From: Luscinia megarhynchos | Lineage: Eukaryota > Chordata > Aves > Passeriformes > Turdidae | DNA length: 64,000 nucleotides | Direction of reading: 5' to 3' | Assembly: GCA_034336665.1 (NCBI GenBank) | Contig: CM067565.1 | Location: 83,144,858 to 83,208,857, forward strand | Part shown: positions 50,751-63,066 of the stretch, in pieces | Layout of the letters: each line of letters starts with the position of its first letter | How positions within the stretch are numbered: position 1 is the first letter of the stretch | The notes under the pieces: model-generated | Database searches by the model: none | What the model was told of the DNA's origin: nothing | Seen by the model: the letters and a program-made list of their open reading frames with translations, nothing else | Position numbers and translations under genes: made by a program

Positions 50751-53700
50751 CCAGAATGTGCAAACGGAAGAAGTCTTGCCTTCTGAACAAAGATCTACAG
50801 ATAGGCAGTAGGAATGTGGAGCTCTAGCTCTCTGCCACTGATATTTTGTATCATGGTAAAAGTAATTTCACTGCTCTTAACTCTGTGACCCAGACATGGC
50901 CAAGAAAATGTGCTAAAATTTTTCTAAAGCCATGTATTTCATCCTTTTCTTCAATTTCTCATCAGTGAAAGAGAATATTACACACAGAACAAAGCATTTT
51001 TCAGAGGTTCTGTTAAATGACAAATTCAGCAACTGCTAATATGAACTGTGATATTATCTGAGTTTTCATAACATGCCTCAAATTTTATATTCCAATGAAA
51101 CATAATTAGAATTGTCACTGAATTAGAGCAACATGATATCTATAAGACAATGTAAACTGTGTTGCCAAAAAATAAATTTAAGGGGGGAAACTGGAGAGGA
51201 ACTGTTCTTGACATCAAGGTCCTGCTATTTCATCATGCACTTCATGATGTAGCTAGCTTTAATTGCACTCCTCTTTGTCCTTCAGAATCCTCTGGGAATA
51301 CTGGCAGGAATCCATGTCTCAGTCAATACTGAGATAAAACTGATGGCTTTTGTCACCTCTCATTAAAGCTGCAGACTAACCACTTCCATCAAAAACACAC
51401 GGGAAACAAATGGGTTTTTCCTTAAAATATCTAGGCTTATGTAGTCCTGGTCAGCCATTATATGAGTCACCAATCTCTGAAGATGTTAGACTTGATTCAT
51501 GCCTCTATATAAATACTTTTTCACCATTCTGGTTGGTGTGGTGGGAGCTAAAATTAAGTAAGAGGGTTGCAGTTGAACCTTTTAATATTCCTTTATGAAC
51601 TCAGGACTGAATGAGTCCTAGCATTAATGAGACACAGCTTTTTAACCTTTACCTCCATTAGGAATCCAACTGATGCCCATGGAATCATTGGACAGAGGAT
51701 CATAATCTTCAGCAGTAGCTGTATCAGTGACTTAGTGTCCATTCGCCATAGAAGGGGAAAAAAGCACAAATTTTTAGCTTTTTGAGGTACAAGCATGTTA
51801 GATGTTTTATACTGGGATCTGGCTTCCTTTGGCATAAAGGTTGGGTTTTGCAATTTTAAAATTATCACCATTTTTATGTTGTCAGTGTGCCTTAACTTTT
51901 TTCTTAACTTCCTACTCCTGGTAGCCAAAACAAATTTTGCTATGCAAGCTGGGACAAGGGGACACTGGATCATTTTGAAGGCTGGGTCACTTAAAGATGA
52001 AATGTAAACCCAAACTTCACAGTTTTGATGATTAGAAAATCACAGTTTGATGTTTCTTGCAAGAGAATAAGGCTATCTTAGTCCTGTTCAAACATAGACC
52101 ATTGCACTCATTCTACCAAAAACGTGTGTGTGCCTGGCAGCCTTTGTCACTTCCTGAGCACAAAAACAACTTTTTGGGGTGACTTTCAGTGCTGGGTGGG
52201 GAAGAAATTCTTCAGTACAGTATGTAGCTGTGGAATGCTATAGTAGCAAATATAGAGTTAGCAACCACATTTATAATTGACAAGATAAGGCTCAATTTAT
52301 TTACTGGCAATTAGTGTGTCTGGCAAAGCATTCTTATAAAAGGTTGAAAACTCTTTGTCCTTATAATAAGGGGCAGAAAGGTCAATGTATTTTATAGCTG
52401 CTGTAGCTTTATTCCATACCAGGTGCACAATTTTCTTTCCTGTAATTGCAAGCAGTAGCAAATGATGACCGTAACATGCTCTGAAGTACATAGACAAGAA
52501 TAAATCTGAGTAGACAAAAACTCACCGGGAGTTCTTTAATGTTTGTAGAAAATACGAAGGGTAATTTTTATTGAGATGAAAGCTTATGAAAAAAAATGTC
52601 TCCAGTAAAACAGCATTCCTGTCTGCTGTGCCTGAGAGCTGCTTCCACATGGGAGGGGGAGGAAGAAAATGTCACCTATTATATAATTAGAAAAAAACAG
52701 TTGGGAAACAATAGTGATGATGGCATTTCCCTAAGAAAATTTTTCTTGCCTTAAAGGACTTTTAGAAAGTAAATTTCAGTGAGACACAATAAGTCAAATT
52801 AAGATAAAATGCAATTTCTCCTTTTTCTGGATCTGCAACAGCAATTTGGTGTAGTGGAGGTGATAACTTCAAGGCTGGCTGGGTGGGGAAGGGCTATGAA
52901 AACAACAAACAATTGTACTCTGGAATTTACAAGTTTTTATTCTTCAGCCTAGGGCTTGTCAGTCTAGCTTTTCAGTAGTAACTGGCTATGAATGCCTGCA
53001 TCTGTTATGATATTCTCTTTATTTATCAGTAATTAGCAACAGTCTGATGACTAGCTAGGAGTTTTTGCATGGCACTGAGTGTGTCTGGGGAATGTGTAGA
53101 GGGCATTAAAGGATGAAAAATTAGTAATGGGGAGGAAAACTATATTGTTGCTTGTAGTATTCTTCTTCTTTGCTCTTGTTGACTTTGCACCGATGAAGCA
53201 AAGGACATTCCCATAAACTCTCTGGTGCACCAAGAACTGTACCAGAAAATATTCTGCAGAGAAAACAATCTGAAGTCATACCAGGCTTTATAAATCTGAT
53301 TTTTAGACCACTTCAAAATACTGTTGCCTTTGATCACCAGTAGTCTGGCCTGAATATGTGAGCCATCCTGGCTGAAGATTTCCAAAGCCATCTATTTTTA
53401 CTTTCTTTGGTGTTTATTCTATTTGTGATGGATGGCTAGGATTTCACTGGCCAGTAAGGAAAAGATGGGTGTTTTGTTGCATTTTCTCTTCCTCAGTCTT
53501 TTTGCCCCTGCTCCTCACTATTTATCTTTCATTTTGGACACCCTGACTTTTCCTGGAAGTTCAGAGGGTGGGGGGGAAGAGCAAGATGAACATGGAACAG
53601 ATAAGTGCTCTAAGCTAGTCAGGAAACACTTACATGACTGCTAATACCCCTGAACCCCACAGCACCTATGGTTACAGCAAATCTCTTTGGTGATTAATTG

Positions 53701-56700
53701 AAAAAAATCCATATGAAATGAAATGGACATCAATGATTGCTTTCTGAGATGGCCCGCTCTAGACCTTCAGGGGCATCTGTCAATTATGAGGGTGCTCAGT
53801 CTCTCTCATCCACTGCCACCTCACTCTATCTGCTCATGTTTCATTCTGGGGCAACTAGAGAGGAGCATCTATGTGATATGGACAGCATTCATTTAGCACC
53901 TGCTTTTCTTCATGACATTTTCCTTTGCTGATAGACTGATTAGAAATGTTATCTGTTTCATAGATATTTGCCAACTCAATGGTGACTTTGAGCAGGTTCC
54001 AGGTGGCAGAAAGCATCTTGCTTGCTACACAGAGGCACTACTGTACAACAGCACAGTAGCCATATGAGGTATTGATTGAGGATGTCAGAAACAGCCTCTC
54101 TGGAGAGCTTTAATGATGCCAAATCCAAGGGTAATTCCTGCTTATCCTTAAGATCGACAGCTTGCACATGACACCAGCCAAACATCACTGGATCAGCAGG
54201 AAAACAGACTTCTGAATGATTGCTCCTAGATGTGTTTTCCTTTGGGGTTTCCTATCCAGAAACTGACTTCAAATCTGTTAAACTATAAGAAGGATGTGGC
54301 TATTGTGTGAAGTGATAGTACTCCTGTTTGGAATATATCTTCTCTCTTTTTCACAGCCACATGTGTTAAACAGCTTTTAAGAGAATTGTCATTCCTTTTC
54401 ACTGGATTTTTATCAGTGTCTTTAACAAAATAAGTATGTGCTAGTAGCTTCTAATGGGTCCCAGAGGAAGCTTTAGGTGGAACTTTAACCTAGAAAAAAG
54501 GTAAAATCCAGGGCAATGTTTAGTCATTCTGTGCACTAGGGTTGTTTGACTATTCTGCCTCATCAAGAGGACATACGTGGGAGCCTTTTACTATGTCTGT
54601 ATGTATTATATGTAAATGTGAGCTTTATTTTTAAACATATGTAAATGAGTTACCTTTCTTTATCGCTACAAAAATGTTATATTCTGCCCAGCTTTGCTGA
54701 CTGTTTTTCTTTTGTTATGACTCCATCTTTCCCTGCCTCTTATTTCTCTCCTTCCAAATTCTATTCTCCTTTCTTTGCAACAGTATATTCCTGACAGGTC
54801 TGGTTGCATGTGAGCCTGGAAAAGGCTCTTCAAGCTATTCTTAATGCAGGTGGTTTGGCACCATTTGTTGGAAACAAAATCACGTGTAGCATTTGGTCAC
54901 CACATATTAGACTCTACATGTGGTACTACTTGTTATACACGAGTCTGGGATGACTCACTTGATAAAGTAATCTTTAAAAGCAGTAACGATGAATGATTGC
55001 TCAAATATTTTGTTGCATTCCATAATATTGCTTTAGTGCAAGATGGAAATATTCATGCTTAATGACTCTTCCAATATTGGTAGAGACTGAGATAGAGAAT
55101 GATGAACATTTAATAGGAAAAAAATTTACTGTTACCCACATTCTCCCTGTTTAGAAAAAGCACCTTAGAAAAGTTTATTAATTTTCAGTTTACCTTTTCT
55201 TTAACGTAACCACTTCCATTTGAGGTTTAATTGGGACTATTCCAGCATGCAACAAAAAGTTAGTGGAAGATAAAAGGGCATAGCAAGGAAAAATATTCAA
55301 AGTGAATAATTTAAGATCACATCCATAATTAATGGCATTTGGAAAGCTTCCTCTAGTGCTCTAATCATATCTCAAAATGTGCTAATTAGAGCAGTTTGGT
55401 ACAAAACAGTGTATGCAGGTGTTGAACAGCTTTTTTCTGTTCTTTTTTTCAGAAATGTAGCAGTAACTGGTTCTCCTGGCATTAGCACTCACATTTAATA
55501 AATGTTTCACCATTTAACATATATTTGAAAGCTGAAGAGTGTGCACATAACTATTACCCTGTTAGAATAGATTTGATCAGGAATTCAGAACAAAATCAGA
55601 TATTTTTAACTTAAGCTTATAGTAAACAGTGAAGCATCCTATAATGTCCTTTGGGACTATAACTAGTGAAGACTTGAAGCTGAAAGAAAAAAAATGCCTT
55701 AAAAGGACAAAGTATCTGCATTAATCTACTTGAAATTAATGTTATCTAAAAGCAGTTCTGATACTTCAGAAAAGGTAACAATTTGCTTACTCCTGGCACT
55801 GTATTTAAGTGTTATCTTTTGGTTGAGAAGGATGTTGCTGCTCAGTTCTTCATTTATCTTGGAAATCAATGACAATAGACCTGTCTCTAACCCCTCTCCA
55901 AAATTAATCAATATGATCCAGAAAGAAATGATCTGTACATTCAGGTCTCTGTGTGTATACATTTGGGCTTGTATTACTGCTCTGCCAGAATGAAACAGGA
56001 GAACCTGAGGAGATGCTTAATGCCCAATTTACTCAAAATGATCCTGACAGCTCTGCATTATCAGTAGGAGCTGGTTCTTTGGGGCTGTAGTGTCCAACAA
56101 GTAGGTGTGACAACACTGTCAAATAAGTCTGAAGAGCACAGATTGTATTTGAAATGAATGTACCCTGATTCTGCAGGATTTGTTTTATGCAATTATTCTA
56201 ATAAAACATTTTATTTTACTGAGCTCCTACAAAATTTCACAGAATGAAACAAATAGTTCCATAACCATGTATTATTAATAACTCATTTCCTTTAAAGTTG
56301 AGAGCAGAGCTATTCTATTATATGTTGCAGATTCATTTTAAGACACTTTATTGGAGAGCCTGCAGTCTGAAATATTAATCTTGTGAAATTGAACACATGG
56401 GTTTAAACCTAGGATGCATCCTATTTTTCAAGCGACTCAGCAGTACCTAGTTCTATTTTTCCTAAGAAATCTGTAGACTTACAGATGTGTATGAATTAGC
56501 TCCATTTCTGTGCTATGTTCTCCTTCCTCCTACCCTATTAGCATTCAACGCTCTTCTGTCTTCTGCAGCTAGATGAATTATTCCCTGAAAACAATTCATT
56601 TGACAGTGAAATTTGCCCTTTTTGCATTTGTTATTTCTCTATGAACACATGACAATTTGCATTAATTAGTTTATTATTTGAAATTGTTTGATGAATAGTT

Positions 56701-57019
56701 TGTTTCAACCCATTTCACTCATGTAGCTAATATTAATTTGTGTGTTTCATCCCAGTGATTTACTATTCAAACTGTGTCCCATTGTATCATATGATGATTG
56801 TTCCTGCTCCTGCTCCGGATGACACAACTGGAGTCAATCAAAAACAGAAATATGGTTCATGAAAAGTTTTCAAAGAAAAGTTCAGTTCTATGCTCTTATT
56901 ATTTCCCACAGTTATTATTATTTCTGAGTAAACCCTCTACCTTTTTTTTATTATTATTTTTCTCTTTTTCCCAGTTTCACAACTGAAAAAAAGGGATTTA
57001 AAGTCTTAAAGTATCTTTT

Positions 57020-57020
<1 letters not shown>

Positions 57021-57063
<43 letters not shown>

Positions 57064-57065
57064 TC
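57021..57065. repeat. (CTTT)11 microsatellite
   Basis: Eleven exact CTTT units plus a final C follow GTATCTTTTT and end at GGGAGATTG. It is an uninterrupted polypyrimidine/polypurine tract, likely to vary in length between individuals. Confidence 0.97.
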
Positions 57066-58689
57066 GGGAGATTGAGTAAAATGAATTGGGAGTTTATTTT
57101 CTTCAGTAATAAAGCATTTTTTCAGTTGAAGACATATTTTTCTGAAAACATACTCTTTGCAGTAAAAATATTTTTGACTGGTCCAATTTATAGATTTTTT
57201 AAATAGCTTCTAGTTTGCCGTGAGGTATGATTCAGCAATTAAAAAGCATGCTTTGAGCTATTAAGTAAAATTCTAATGGCTTTCAAATGTTCTTCCAGTT
57301 CCTTTTTGTGGAGAAAAAAAATACCATTAAGAAAATGGGAAATATATGCACAAGAAAGTAAAATAGATTTTCATCATCTCCAAGAACTGCCATGAATGCT
57401 TTCTTTCTTCTCTGTTGGGAGTTACAGTCTCTTGCCCCAAATTTCAAGTAAACTTTGGAGTAGAATCACCTTGTTTCTGCTAAAATAGGTATTATATCTC
57501 CTGTACAGATCCAGTCTGAAAAAACATCTCAGGATGCACAGAAAGCTATAGTGTTAATCTATACTCACAAATATATACTGCCCCAAAAGAAATAGAATTC
57601 TGTAACAATATATTGGAGATTAGAGTAGAAAAGAAATCCCTTACATTTTAATTTTATTCATAAAGGGTGTTAGAAACCAAAAGTTGAGTACTATTCTTGG
57701 AAAATAAAGAAAATATTGGGTAAATATCTTCCTTAGACATGGATTGTTTTTTTAAACAAATCTTGGAAAAAATAGAAATGTTCCGGTATATAATTATATG
57801 TGTTCTAAAGGGTTCAGCAAATTTACCCAAGAAATCATGGAATGTCTACTCGTGGCAAAATGAAGGAAAGGCACAACTGGGAGAGCAGAAGGAAATGGCA
57901 GTATAATTAATGCCATCAGCATGCTTTTATAGAAGAGAGATTCTGTCAAGCAGAGAGTGCAGTTTTTGAGGTCTTGTCTGCATTCAGTGAATGTTTCTCT
58001 GTGATATAATATATCCAAGGCATTTTTGAGATACTGACTCAGTGTTCTGATGAGAAAATTATTGCAAAACAGAATGAAGAGAGCCCACAGAAGCAGGGTA
58101 GGGACTAAGTGGGAGTAAATTTAAGGTTCAAGTCACGGCCCTAAAAATTTGTTTCTGGGCAGATGCTGTCATTGTTTACTCTCAACTGGATCTAATCTAG
58201 AAGGACTACTCTTGGAAATACCACATTTGTATTTCTGATGACACAGAATTAGTAAGTGAATAACAATGATAAATTGAATATAGGAAATACAGGCTGCTCT
58301 GGATTGTTTGCAGAAGTAAACAAGCACATACGTCAACCCAAATGTGTTTGTGTCCCTATCCAACATGGCTTTATTACCAAGTATGCAGAAAGTGTGTCAG
58401 TCTCAGGAAACTGGAGCTTCATGCTTAGAATTATTAACTGAAGAGCACCAGAGCAGCAGAACACCAGGGCAGTGAACATCAGTGGGCAATCTGATGCACC
58501 TAAGGCTCAATACAGCTTCTGAAGAACTGATTGAGAAATATCATATATGAACAAGGAAGTACTACTTTTTAGGTTGTCATGGCATGAAGAAGGACTAGCA
58601 TGTTTCTTTCTAGCTGTTTCAATTGCTTATGTGAGAGTTATAACTGCTGTTATGAGTCATGAACCTTTGGCACTAATGATACGCTCTTG

Positions 58690-59145
58690 TTTTGAGTTCT
58701 GATAGTCACCCTTCAAAAAAAATTGCAAAGAATTGGAAAGGGTTCAGAAAAGAATAATAGAAAAATACATTATTCTAGGGAAAAACAGAGAAAATGTTAT
58801 CAGTTTAGTGCATCGAAGAGAAAATTAAGAGGTGATCGTGGGAAGAGATGTCTTATTGTAGGTGGTATTTCTGTCAGAAAGATGAATCTGTGAGATTCAG
58901 GATCTGGAAGCTAGACTTAGGCAAATTAAAAGAGAGCAATTAATCAGTGGAACAACTTTCTTCCAGTTATGATGGGTTATCTCACTGGCAGCTTCTAAAT
59001 TAAGCCTCAATGTCTTTATGAAACATATCTAAATGTTCAGAATAAGATAAAACTCCCAAGGAGTCATTTACACAAGATTTTGGCCTACTGTGCAAAGGAG
59101 GATAGGAAAAAGACCTCCATCTTTAAAATATATCCATGGGACTTC
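58690..59145 (+). mobile_element. Ancient CR1-type LINE 3' end
   Basis: The order of motifs follows the ORF2 tail and 3' end of the old sauropsid CR1 lineage. ATTGGAAAGGGTTCAGAAAA corresponds to 'I.RVQKR'. AAGAGAAAATTAAGAGGTGA corresponds to 'KRRLRGD'. CTAGACTTAGGCAAATTAAA and TGGAACAACTTTCTTCCAG correspond to 'WNNL'. GATGGGTTATCTCACTGGCA and TTTTGGCCTACTGTGCAAAG match the 3' end that continues into 'ggcctgtgttatacaggaggtcagac'. The reading frame is destroyed by stops and small gaps. The divergence is much greater than in the other CR1 copies here, so it is an older insertion. Confidence 0.8.
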
Positions 59146-61234
59146 CACTTTTAGTTTACATGTGCTATTGGTATTGAAGTCTTGAAATAATTTTGACATA
59201 TGTGTACAAAATGCACTACTGTCTGTGTTCCTGCAGGGAATTTGAATTTAATCTCAGAAAACTATAGATGTGGTCATGTCTCTAAATGCTTAACATGGAG
59301 ATCTGTTGGCAAAGCACTTACACATCATGTCTTTCTGGAGCATCAACAAGTCAAACAACCTAATCTAAACAGTTGTATTAGTGTGTGCAATATTTTCTGA
59401 GAACTGTGGACCTCAAGGAAGGCTTTTCTTGTCAGCTGTGAGGCAGGCAGCCTTGCTTCACTGAAGAAATTCTGTCTTTATGGGGGATATTTCTGTGTTG
59501 AAACACCACAGTGGGATATTGTTTGTATGAATAAGAAAATACAATTACTTTTGGGAACAGTAATGGCTCAATGCTGCATGCTGCTTTGCCATAAAGCTCT
59601 TTGGCTAATGTATTTTTCTCTTGGTCTGGGGATACTAAAGCATCTTGACATCTTTCTGAAATTGTGTGCATTGAAAATGTTGATAGAAAGCAAGAAGTCC
59701 AGCATCCCAACACCAGTGTATTTACGGATGACTGGAAAATATCCAGGATCATTCCCTGAGATCTCTCTTTTGTAATTCAGAGGAGAAATCTCTTCATATT
59801 CAGAAAAAAAGAGAATGGGCAAGCTATCTGTGCTAGCAGGCACTGGAACTGCTTGCTTCATCTCCATTTCACAGGCTTGCCAGAACCAGCAAAAAAAGGA
59901 GGTAAGGTGTTACCAGGTAACGTGGCTTCCTGGAGTATGAAATCTAGGCAGGAAATCACCTTGGGTTCAACCATTAATCTCTGGCACTGCCTTAGCTTTT
60001 GTGAATGTAGAAATGGGCTGGAAACAAGCAGCAGAATAAATGAGGTATAGTGGTAATGTGCAACTATTTCTCATGGCAGAAAAAGCCAGAACTAATTTTA
60101 CCCAATTTCTGCCTTGACTGTGGTGTCTACAGTATGATACTCTTTCATTGTTCCTTTAATTAAAAGAAACCTCCCTGCCTCTCTGGGGCACATCCCTGAG
60201 GAGAGATTGGGTTTGGATGAGAAGCATGTTTTGCTCTTTCATCCTTTTTAAAACCCAGAGTTTATTTTCCTTCTGTTTGTCAATCAGCATGAAAATGCTT
60301 TTTTAGCTCTTACTGCACCGGAAACTAATGTGGAAAACAGAAAGCTTCAGGCAGTTTAAATGTGGAAGAATGCAATGGTGATGTAAAGCTGCAGCAGATG
60401 TACAGCTTAATTAGATGTTAATGAATAGACAGATGTGTATAAGTGAGCAGCTCTGAGGGTGTGGAAGGAAGCAGAAATATGGGGCAGTAAACACTTTGAT
60501 GTTGCCTTGGTAAAGGTACATTTCAAACTCACTCTGCTTGCTGCTGTTTCTTGTATCCAGGCTGGATTTTCCTATCACTGTGTGGCAGCAAATCATTTTT
60601 TATCTCGCTGGTACAGTGAGGGAAACTGAAACACGAGCTTTCCTTCCCACAGCCGTGCTTTGGATTGCTTCAGTTCTCCCACTCCTGGGAAGAGTTTGCA
60701 AACCTGAGGTGGCAGAGATCTGTGTGGGAAAATTTTTGGCAAATCTTTGGTATCAGAATTGTGAAGAAATTTAAGGGGCTAGCTGGAGAAAATAGAAGAT
60801 CCTTTGGACTTGGAAGGAAAAGGTGAAAAGTACAAGCAGGGTACAAAACAAGATGCAGAAACAGGAAGAACATGAAATTATTTTAGGTAGTGAGTTCACA
60901 AATCCACTTTGACCATACAGATAAATTAGTTTACAGAGGGGCTAATCAAAACCACCATAAATACACAAGATGAATCCACCAGTGAAATAGGGTTAGGGAG
61001 GTGTGTACAAAAAAATAGCTGCTATCAGTTAAAAACAGCAAAAAAAAACCCCAAATAACATGGTAATAAAAAGGCTGGTATGTTTAAACACTTGCTATGC
61101 TGCTTTTTGAGAGGAATACTTATATTATCTAGTGCTTATAAATCTCCTTGGATGTATTTTTTTAGAGTAGTTTCTTTGAGAGCATTTTCCTTGTCTGTTC
61201 TCAGTGCAGCATTACAGAAGTTATCTATAGATTA
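59146..61234. other. Non-coding stretch between CR1 relic and open frame
   Basis: No exon or named repeat is recognised. Overlapping frames of 60-106 codons on both strands at 59,432-59,867 have no recognisable motif and are taken as chance. Confidence 0.55.
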
Positions 61235-61966
61235 AAAGGAGCTATAGGCTCTGCAGCATTCCCAGCTAAAGATGTTTTCTTTCTGGAGTTCATGTAGCTG
61301 ATGAAGGCCACAAGTCTGATGTATGGTGTATCTCCAGCCCCCTATAGAAACCATGTAGAAACCTAGGCAGTGAGGGCAGTCCCAGAGGAGAGGTGAGCAG
61401 AGGAGAGATGTGGATGAGGATTCATAGCTTTTCTTCATAAATAATTGAGGTCTGGTTTGGGAGGGTGTGTTCCCTCTTCTCAGAAGCGTGAAGGAGGCAT
61501 TGAGTGCATCCTTCACAGTCTGCAGCCATGGACTTGCTGCTGGGGAGGGATCCAGAGACTGAATCCAGTCTCGGACAGGGATTGCAGGGAGTGATGGCTC
61601 CTCATCCTGTACTTCTAGGGATGCATTCTGGTCATGTAAGAGCATTCTTTGTACATTGATTTCTTTGGAAATATATGTGGAAATATAATGTAATTGAGCC
61701 CTAAGTATTTGGACTAATGGTCTGACTCTTTCTGCATGTCTGCCTGCCTCTCTATCTGCCTTTTGATCTATTGACAGTTTCTTTAGTGTCTCTGCTAAAG
61801 TGGGACTACGCTTCTTAACAGCTCTGTTTGAAACCACTAGAACTTCAGTATGACAAAGTAGTTTTATTCCTGATAATAACTTTTTTTGTACTTCACAGTG
61901 CTTGAATGTCTCAGAGCCCTTTTTGAAACCCATTATCTTCAATGCACCTTTCCTTGACCCTTCCAT
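61232..61966 (-). CDS. Unidentified 244-residue open frame (candidate exon or retro-ORF)
   Basis: This is the longest open frame in the window. From the first Met it encodes 244 residues to a TAA at 61,234-61,232. Without requiring a Met it is open for 283 codons, back to a TAG at 62,086-62,084. At about 6% stops per codon, a run of this length is expected far less than once in 64 kb. Residues about 50-112 are charged and helix-prone (AVKKRSPTLAETLKKL; ERVRPLVQILRAQL), possibly coiled coil. Residues 124-160 are Pro/Ser-rich with tryptophans (VRDWIQSL; SPWLQTVKDAL). The last 60 are rich in Cys and Trp, with a CPHC at 197-200. Two N-A-S sequons lie at 114 and 156. No signal peptide or clear membrane helix is seen. 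I do not recognise a family. It could be one exon of an unplaced gene (an AG lies just before the open frame, at ACCCAG, but without a strong pyrimidine tract), a recently dead gene, or an unlisted retroelement ORF. Confidence 0.3.
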   Translation of the reverse strand: MEGSRKGALKIMGFKKGSETFKHCEVQKKLLSGIKLLCHTEVLVVSNRAVKKRSPTLAETLKKLSIDQKADREAGRHAERVRPLVQILRAQLHYISTYISKEINVQRMLLHDQNASLEVQDEEPSLPAIPVRDWIQSLDPSPAASPWLQTVKDALNASFTLLRRGNTPSQTRPQLFMKKSYESSSTSLLCSPLLWDCPHCLGFYMVSIGGWRYTIHQTCGLHQLHELQKENIFSWECCRAYSSF

Positions 61967-62443
61967 TGCATTAGCACCTGCCCAGGGTACTAGTAATTCC
62001 TTGCTAATTTTGGAGCAGGGAGTACCTCTGCATATTCTGAGGCCAATTTTAAGGTTTTCATGGGGCAGAAGAAGATCCTGGGTCTAGTGCAAGTTATTTA
62101 TACCTGATATACACAGACCTGTCTAAATCAGTCCTACCTGCCCATGGTGCAGATGCTCATATCCTCCCTCTCCCAAATACTGGTTTGTTGCAGGGCTGGC
62201 TCAGCTTGGAAGCAGAAGGGCAGTGGTGGAGGGATGAGGACATGGGGAAGATGATGATTGCAGGCCTAAACTGGAACTACACAGGATTTTGAGGCACATT
62301 AGTGTTTTACTGGAATGAAAATATCAGGTTTGGATGGCTTATCAGGTGGATCAGTCTTGGATATGACAAAAATATCACAGTAAATAGATTGCATACAAGA
62401 GGAGCATAGCTGATGTGCTTAGCTAAAATATTTATACAGTGTT

Positions 62444-62471
62444 GTTTCATATGTTTTCATATGTTTTCATA
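62444..62471. repeat. Decamer tandem repeat (ATGTTTTCAT)
   Basis: Two exact ATGTTTTCAT units (62,451-62,470) are preceded by a partial third (GTTTCAT). They are followed by CCTAACCCTAAC, two six-base units that only resemble telomere repeats. Confidence 0.85.
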
Positions 62472-62674
62472 CCTAACCCTAACTCCTAAGAACTATTAAT
62501 GAGTCAAAAAGGTTTACTAGAGCCTACATTTCTGAATTATTACAGTCTTCTTTGTGAACACTACTTCTTTTTTTAAAAAAAATGTATTTATGTCTCCTAC
62601 TTGGTATCCTTTTTATTGATTTGTTAGGCATATAGAAGACTTCCAGCTCATAGAAATGATCTGGCAAAAGCAAA

Positions 62675-63066
62675 TCCTTTGAGGAGCAGGTGAGGGAGTT
62701 GGGGCTGTTTAACCTGCAGAAGAGAAAGAAGAAGAAGAGTCTCTTAATTATCTGCAACCATGTGGAAGGAGGTTATAGTCAGGTGGGGATTGGCCCCTTC
62801 ACCCAACCAGTTCATAGGACAAGAGGACACGGCCTCAAGCTGTGCCAGGAGAGTTTCAGGTTGGACATCAGGGGGAATTTCTTCAGAGAAATGATAGTTA
62901 AACTTGGGAGCTGGCTGCCCAGGGAGGAGGTGGAGTCACTGTCCCTGCAGGTGTTTAAGAAAAGACTGGATGTGGCATGTTCTAGTAGACAAGGTGGTGA
63001 TCAGTCAAAAATTGGACTCCATCCCAAAGGTCTTTTCCAACCTAATGGATTCTTTGACTGTGATTC
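62675..63066 (+). mobile_element. CR1 LINE 3' end with readable ORF2 C-terminus
   Basis: The segment begins within the ORF2 tail (TTTGAGGAGCAGGTGAGGGA) and stays open for 127 codons. It shows the CR1 C-terminal landmarks in order: MRELGLFNLQKRKKKK, GGYSQVGIGPF, RTRGHGLKLCQESFRLDIR, GNFFREMIVKLGSWLPREEV, ESLSLQVFKKRLDV. These match the family pattern 'RELGLFSLEKRRLRGDLI ... GNGLKLRQGRFRLDIRKNFF ... WNRLPREVVESPSLEVFKRRLD'. It ends with GGTCTTTTCCAACCTAATGG and a decayed terminal octamer pair (ATTCTTTGACTGTGATTCAG). The first 'Met' at 62,690 is internal to ORF2 and not a start. The catalytic reverse transcriptase and endonuclease domains are absent, so it is a dead 5'-truncated copy about 600 bp from the unidentified minus-strand frame. 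Confidence 0.95.

Larger units (their letters stand above)
49435..58689. other. AT-rich non-coding stretch
   Basis: No exon, RNA gene or named transposon is recognised. Two places are open on both strands for 60-126 codons (about 51,593-52,007 and 55,726-55,993). The proteins show no known pattern and are probably chance. Simple repeats at 50,688-50,750 and 57,021-57,065 are listed separately. Confidence 0.6.

Noticed and set aside
51593..52007. Frames open on both strands (126 codons minus, 70 codons plus)
   Set aside because: Overlapping open frames on both strands usually reflect local composition. No motif is seen in either.
62472..62483. CCTAACCCTAAC, resembling telomere repeat
   Set aside because: Only two units, beside a decamer repeat of different sequence. 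This is too short to call an interstitial telomeric site.
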